From positions 3,919,627 to 3,983,626 of the forward strand of contig OZ035999.1 of NCBI GenBank assembly GCA_964035015.1: 64,000 nt of DNA, read 5' to 3'. The stretch is from Corallium rubrum (taxonomy: Eukaryota; Cnidaria; Anthozoa; Scleralcyonacea; Coralliidae). Below, piece by piece: positions 59,758 to 64,000 of the stretch. How positions within the stretch are numbered: position 1 is the stretch's first letter; each line of letters starts with the position of its first letter. The position numbers were made by a program, and so were the translations under genes. Under the pieces are notes generated by a model, which did no database searches, was not told where the DNA came from, and saw only the letters and a list, made by a program, of their open reading frames with translations.

Positions 59758-62700
59758 ATGAAAGTTTGTATTTCTGCCCGAGCTTACTCTAAAATACTTC
59801 TCCACGCCAGTAAATATCCACACAAGGCAGTGTGCGGTGTTTTGATAGCTGATGAACATGTGGATAATGTAATTGATGTATTGGATGCTGTGCCATTGTT
59901 TCATCTACACATAGGACTGGCTCCCATGATGGAGGTTGCACTCATTCAGGTTTGTTGGGATTGCTTAAATTGATATAAGTTTAGAATACCAGGTTAATGA
60001 AAGTTGGGAGTTGTACTATAGCTACTTAATAAATGGCCAGTACAATATGTACACTGCCAAGTGTACAGAAATGAAAATCTTGAAAATTTTGTACGCTCAG
60101 CAATGGTGCCAAGTGTATGAAGATCTGAAAATTTTGTACACTTGGCAGTGGTGCCAAGCCCAAGCATACCAATGGTGCCAAGTGGTCAGTCATCAAGTAC
60201 CGTAGAATCCCAAAAGTAGTGCCCCCCCCCTTACTTTTGGTTTTATCCACTGTTGGGGGCCACTAGTTTCAGGGGGGTGCTACTTATGGGGGCCACTACT
60301 TTCAGGTGGTAAAATACATTAACATTGTGGGAATATTCTTCTTCATTCCTTCCTACTGTATTTACCACATTTAATATGCTTTAGTTTTTCCTTATACCAT
60401 TTGAACTCTGACTGTTATACACTTTGGTACATTGATCGTTGAAACTTAACACTTTTGAGTTAATTAAGCAATGACTCATGACTTGGGGGCCGCTACTTAT
60501 GGGGGGCCACTACTTTCGGGGTAGCCACTACTTTCGGAAATTTTGTAGACATCTCAAATTTGTCACTACTTTAGGGGGGGGGGGGTTGCTACTTTCGGGA
60601 TTCTACGGTAGCCAGTCATGCTAGCCTAGGAAGTTTGTAAAATGTACAACAGAGACCTGTATATTTTATGTGTGTGGTCACCTGTATGCACCAACTTGTA
60701 AGCCAGTAGGCTATTCTTACAGAAATTTGTTCAAGACTAGTCAAGTGACAATGCCCTGTTATTTCTAAAGTTACTCCTAGTTATGCTATTTATAGGAGTA
60801 CAGAGTACAGTAATTATACTTAGTATAAATATACAGGTGATTATAGAAAATCGTGTGCCCTTATTGGTCAAGCTACTTTGGGCTAATTTTCAATACAATT
60901 TAAGTTGTCAATGCAAAAGACAAGGAAATTAACAATTTAAAAAAGTTGTTCCTAAAAGTACGAAAATGTGTATTATTTTATACTAAGACAATTATTCACA
61001 TCAAGCCCAGTGAAAATCAGTGAATAATAACCTTGACTTCGTCTCGGTTATTATTCACCAATATTCACCTCACCCTTGGTGAATAATTATTATATAATTG
61101 TACATTTCTCACCATCTGTGTTATTTTTCTCTGTAGGTTGATTCATACTGTAAAAGTAATAAATTACAAGTTGTTGGTTATTACCAGGCTAATGAAAGTC
61201 TTGAAAATAATAGGTACTCTACCAGTAACATATTAAATGCTTGTAAAGTTTTCTAATCAGCTTCTAGAAAGTACTGAAAAAATATTACTTACATACTGTA
61301 CTGTAAATCTTAACAACTTCTCAATTTCTTTTACTTTTAGTCCTGATGTTTTTGCCTTTAAAATTGCAGAGAAATTGCAGGAAAACTTTACTTCTGCATT
61401 TATTTTAATGGTAATTATATCAGTGTATATTAATTAATTTACTCTTGCATTAGAAAGTAACATAATCTGGCATTAGATAGTACAGTAATTGATGTTTTTT
61501 TATTTCCAAATAATCATTAAAAAAGCCTTCCCTTGATGTGTAACACTAATAATTCTAGTGTTCACCAGGAGTGGGTTCAAAAGCCCCCCTAGCATGAAGT
61601 AAAATCATCTGACATTAGCCAGAGTAAAATTATAAAAGGCCATCTAATGCATGTACATGTACAGTAGGCAGGAATGAGTTACAGTAAACCATTCAGTAAT
61701 GGATCCAGCTTGACCTGCTAGGGGAGTGCTGAGTGAGCGAAGTGAGATCAGGCCTGCGGTGTGGGGCATGACCGAGGCAGGGTGGAGCACCACTGAGGGA
61801 GCTATAGCAGGGGTTTGGGGACAGCCCCCATCAGGGTCCAGGGGCCAAGCTGGTGGTGGGGCTAGGGGGTAGGGGGTGAAGCCCACCAGAACATTTTTTT
61901 ATACCTATTACTACCTATGAATCATATGATAGCTAGTATATGAATCATATATTTATGAATCATATGATAGCATGAAGTTTACACAGTCATTGAATGAATG
62001 CATCCTTTAATGTACTTGGATTTGACAAGGCAATTGGCACACACCCTGCACCCCCTTGGCCAAGGCCACACAGCCCTTCACCCCCCTGTAAATCCACCAC
62101 TGAAACCATTACTGTACCTAACACTAAATTTATTTCACTAAACAGGTTGACAACAAAAAAATGGGTTTTGAATGTGAATCTCTAGCATGCAAGGTAATCA
62201 AAACTAAATATACAGTATTATGCAACTGGATTAAAAATATCATTTGTCAGTGATGAGCAATTCAATTATTTGCCTAAGACAGAGCTAAAAGTTATTGTCA
62301 GATTGTTTTATCTATAGTATTATTGTCTAGGACTGGCTTTAGTTTGTTTTAATTTTAATTTCAAATTTCATTTTAATTTTAATTTCAAATTTCATTTTGA
62401 CAGGAAACAATAACTCTAAGAAAATTATAAACAATTTTAAAATTATTTAAATTATTAATTTAATTTAAATAATTAGAACTGTTGGACAAATTATTCACAC
62501 AGGAAATGAATAAAGATTTTCTTATTTTTTTTTTGTCATTAGTTATATCATATTCAAGATACCAAATGGAAATTGAATGAAAAAGATGTGTAAGTATAAA
62601 CAGTTTGTCCATAGGTATTCAACTATAAGTTGTAGATTTGAATAAATTAATAACCATAATTTTCATTTTATTACCACTTTATACTCATTAACTCATTCCT

Positions 62701-63130
62701 GTCCGGGGGCTTCCCCTTATTTTCAATGAACTTTTTCTTCGATTTTGCAGCTTGATTTCTATATGAGCTTATTACATGGATAGTTTTTGTATCACCTCAT
62801 GTTTTAAATCTGATAAAACACTGCTGCTCATGTTTTAAATAGTACTTCAAACCTTTCCCCAATTTTTAATACCTAGTGCATAATGCTGCATTACTAAAAG
62901 GATACAAGTATTGTCTTGTCCCAGTTGTCTCTTACAGCCAGTTCATCTTTTCTATCTCTAGTTGTCTAGCTGACGATGAAATTCTCAGTATTGTATCGCA
63001 GTTAATGGTGGGCAAAGCATATCCCAGCTTGGTAGATTTTGATAACCATCTTGATGAACTTCACTTAGACTGGTTGAATCCAGAAATTAACAGAGTGGTG
63101 GACAACGCAACAAGTCAAGTTCAAGACTAA
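59758..63130 (+). CDS. EMC8: ER membrane protein complex subunit 8
   Basis: Six exons (59758-59949, 61137-61213, 61341-61410, 62146-62193, 62543-62589, 62962-63130) splice in frame to 200 aa; vertebrate EMC8/EMC9 are about 208-210. The N-terminus VCISARAYSKILLHASKYPH with AVCGVLI and PLFHLHIGLAPMMEVALIQVD matches the MPN-fold EMC8/9 family, and QVVGYYQANE is the next conserved block. The MPN fold here lacks the catalytic JAMM zinc ligands, as expected. EMC8 is a cytosolic subunit of the EMC, which inserts tail-anchored and multipass membrane proteins into the ER. Invertebrates normally have a single EMC8/9 gene. Confidence 0.95.
60200..60608. mobile_element. MITE, CCGTAGAATCCC ends, TA duplication
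   Basis: Ends CCGTAGAATCCCAAAAGTAG and the complement CTACTTTCGGGATTCTACGG, flanked by TA (60198-60199 and 60609-60610). The core repeats GGGGGCCACTACTTTC-type blocks. EMC8 intron 1. Confidence 0.8.
61694..62102. mobile_element. hAT-like MITE with AAACCATT duplication
   Basis: Starts CAGTAATGGATCC and ends AATCCACCACTG. Exact AAACCATT copies flank it (61686-61693, 62103-62110). It is homologous to 21528-21928 along its length. The right duplication ends 35 bp before exon 4 of EMC8. Confidence 0.88.
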
Positions 63131-63248
63131 ATTATATATATGGTCTTGTAGACTGATCCATTCAGTAGGGAAAATTCTTCAATAAGGACATACACAAATG
63201 ACTATTTATCGTATCTGGATCTTTTATTGATGAAGTACTGACCCATAG

Positions 63249-63427
63249 ACCTTATTCAAAAATGGCCACCGAATTATAATTCTTTTATGTGCATATAAAT
63301 TAGCCCTTATGACCTCATTTTAAAGTAAAAATTCTTTTGAATTTCACACTTGAAAACGAGTTCGTAAGGGCTAATTTATATGTACATAAAAGAATTTTAA
63401 TTTGGTGGCCATTTTTGATTAAGGTCT
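63249..63427. mobile_element. MITE, GACCTTATTC ends (copy 2)
   Basis: Near-palindrome with GACCTTATTCAAAAATGGCC at one end and the complement at the other, plus inner AATTAGCCCTTATGACC pairing. Same family as 39170-39367. Confidence 0.78.
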
Positions 63428-64000
63428 ATGTAATTGTAAAAATACATCATTTTGCCATTTTAAAGCCACTGTCACACTATGGGCTGTTCATAAGAGGTGG
63501 GCTGGCCCGGTTACCGGGCTGATTTTATGTTACAAAAATTTTTCTTTGACTACAAAAGGAATTAACAAACAGAAAAACGAACCCAATTTTGCTTTGTAAT
63601 GTCATTTTGCACTTCTCTCAAATACCGTATTTGACCGGTTAACCTCCCATATGTTTGGGAAAGCGCCCACCCCCCTTTCTGGACTAAAAGTTTGTTTAAG
63701 TGTATTATTAAAATTTGACTCACACTTTGTTCTGGTGTTTTCACAAAGAACTTGTTTGCTTCTCAACAATAAAATTTCCATATTTTTTGTGTTTTAAGCA
63801 ATTATTTTTGATAATTTGGTTGCTATGCGTGTTTTCATTGGTTGTTGCCCATGATCTATTAGAGGACAGACACATGGATCACGTCAGATCACGTCAGCTG
63901 ACTTGCTTTTTTCTTTCTTCATGCCCCAATATCCGGCAAGAAGTATTGTTTAATTTTTATATTGTACAAAACAAATAGATTCCATTTTTTGTTGTCTGTT
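63428..64000. other. Intergenic DNA downstream of EMC8
   Basis: No exon, RNA gene or complete element was recognised. Small ORFs lack any recognisable similarity. Confidence 0.4.

Overview
The window is nuclear DNA from an intron-rich, AT-rich metazoan. The gene structures, the human-like protein sequences and the dense population of short palindromic transposons fit a marine invertebrate. I lean towards a cnidarian, but nothing in the sequence proves the taxon. No bacterial features, tRNA, rRNA or CRISPR array were seen. Reading across splice sites gives six complete protein-coding genes, all conserved housekeeping genes with continuous reading frames, plus the first coding exon of a seventh.

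Layout from left to right: RBM39 first coding exon (minus, 4054-4107); CHMP1, an ESCRT-III subunit (plus, 5717-8684); MRPL52, a mitochondrial ribosomal protein (minus, 9316-10456); SACM1L, the ER/Golgi PI4P phosphatase (plus, 21 exons, 11071-25762); NUDCD1, a CS-domain co-chaperone (minus, 26659-42241); CCDC90B/MCUR1-like inner mitochondrial membrane protein (minus, 10 exons, 42606-50103); NFU1, a mitochondrial Fe-S scaffold (minus, 9 exons, 52734-59403); EMC8, an ER membrane complex subunit (plus, 59758-63130). RBM39/CHMP1, MRPL52/SACM1L and NFU1/EMC8 are divergent pairs that probably share promoters. The genes do not form one pathway.

The most unusual object lies in the 9.1-kb last intron of NUDCD1. 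It is an 8.2-kb recent insertion (27441-35647) arranged M-C-M-C-M. Each 3.7-kb core C encodes a DD34E Tc1/mariner-type transposase on the plus strand. On the minus strand it encodes an HUH-type rolling-circle Rep nuclease domain and an overlapping SF3 helicase domain of the parvovirus/CRESS-DNA type. Between the convergent genes is a perfect 42-bp-arm hairpin built from GGTAAAGTGT iterons, which looks like a replication origin. Each M is a 254-bp foldback with 17-18-bp inverted ends. The array is flanked by a TA duplication and sits inside an older palindromic MITE whose symmetry reveals the empty site. It looks like a transposon-virus hybrid that integrated as a head-to-tail dimer.

The rest is introns and spacers filled with MITEs, many with clear target-site duplications (hAT-like 8 bp, TTA, TA, TTAA). 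There are also foldback elements, a truncated non-LTR retrotransposon, pentanucleotide microsatellites and minisatellites.
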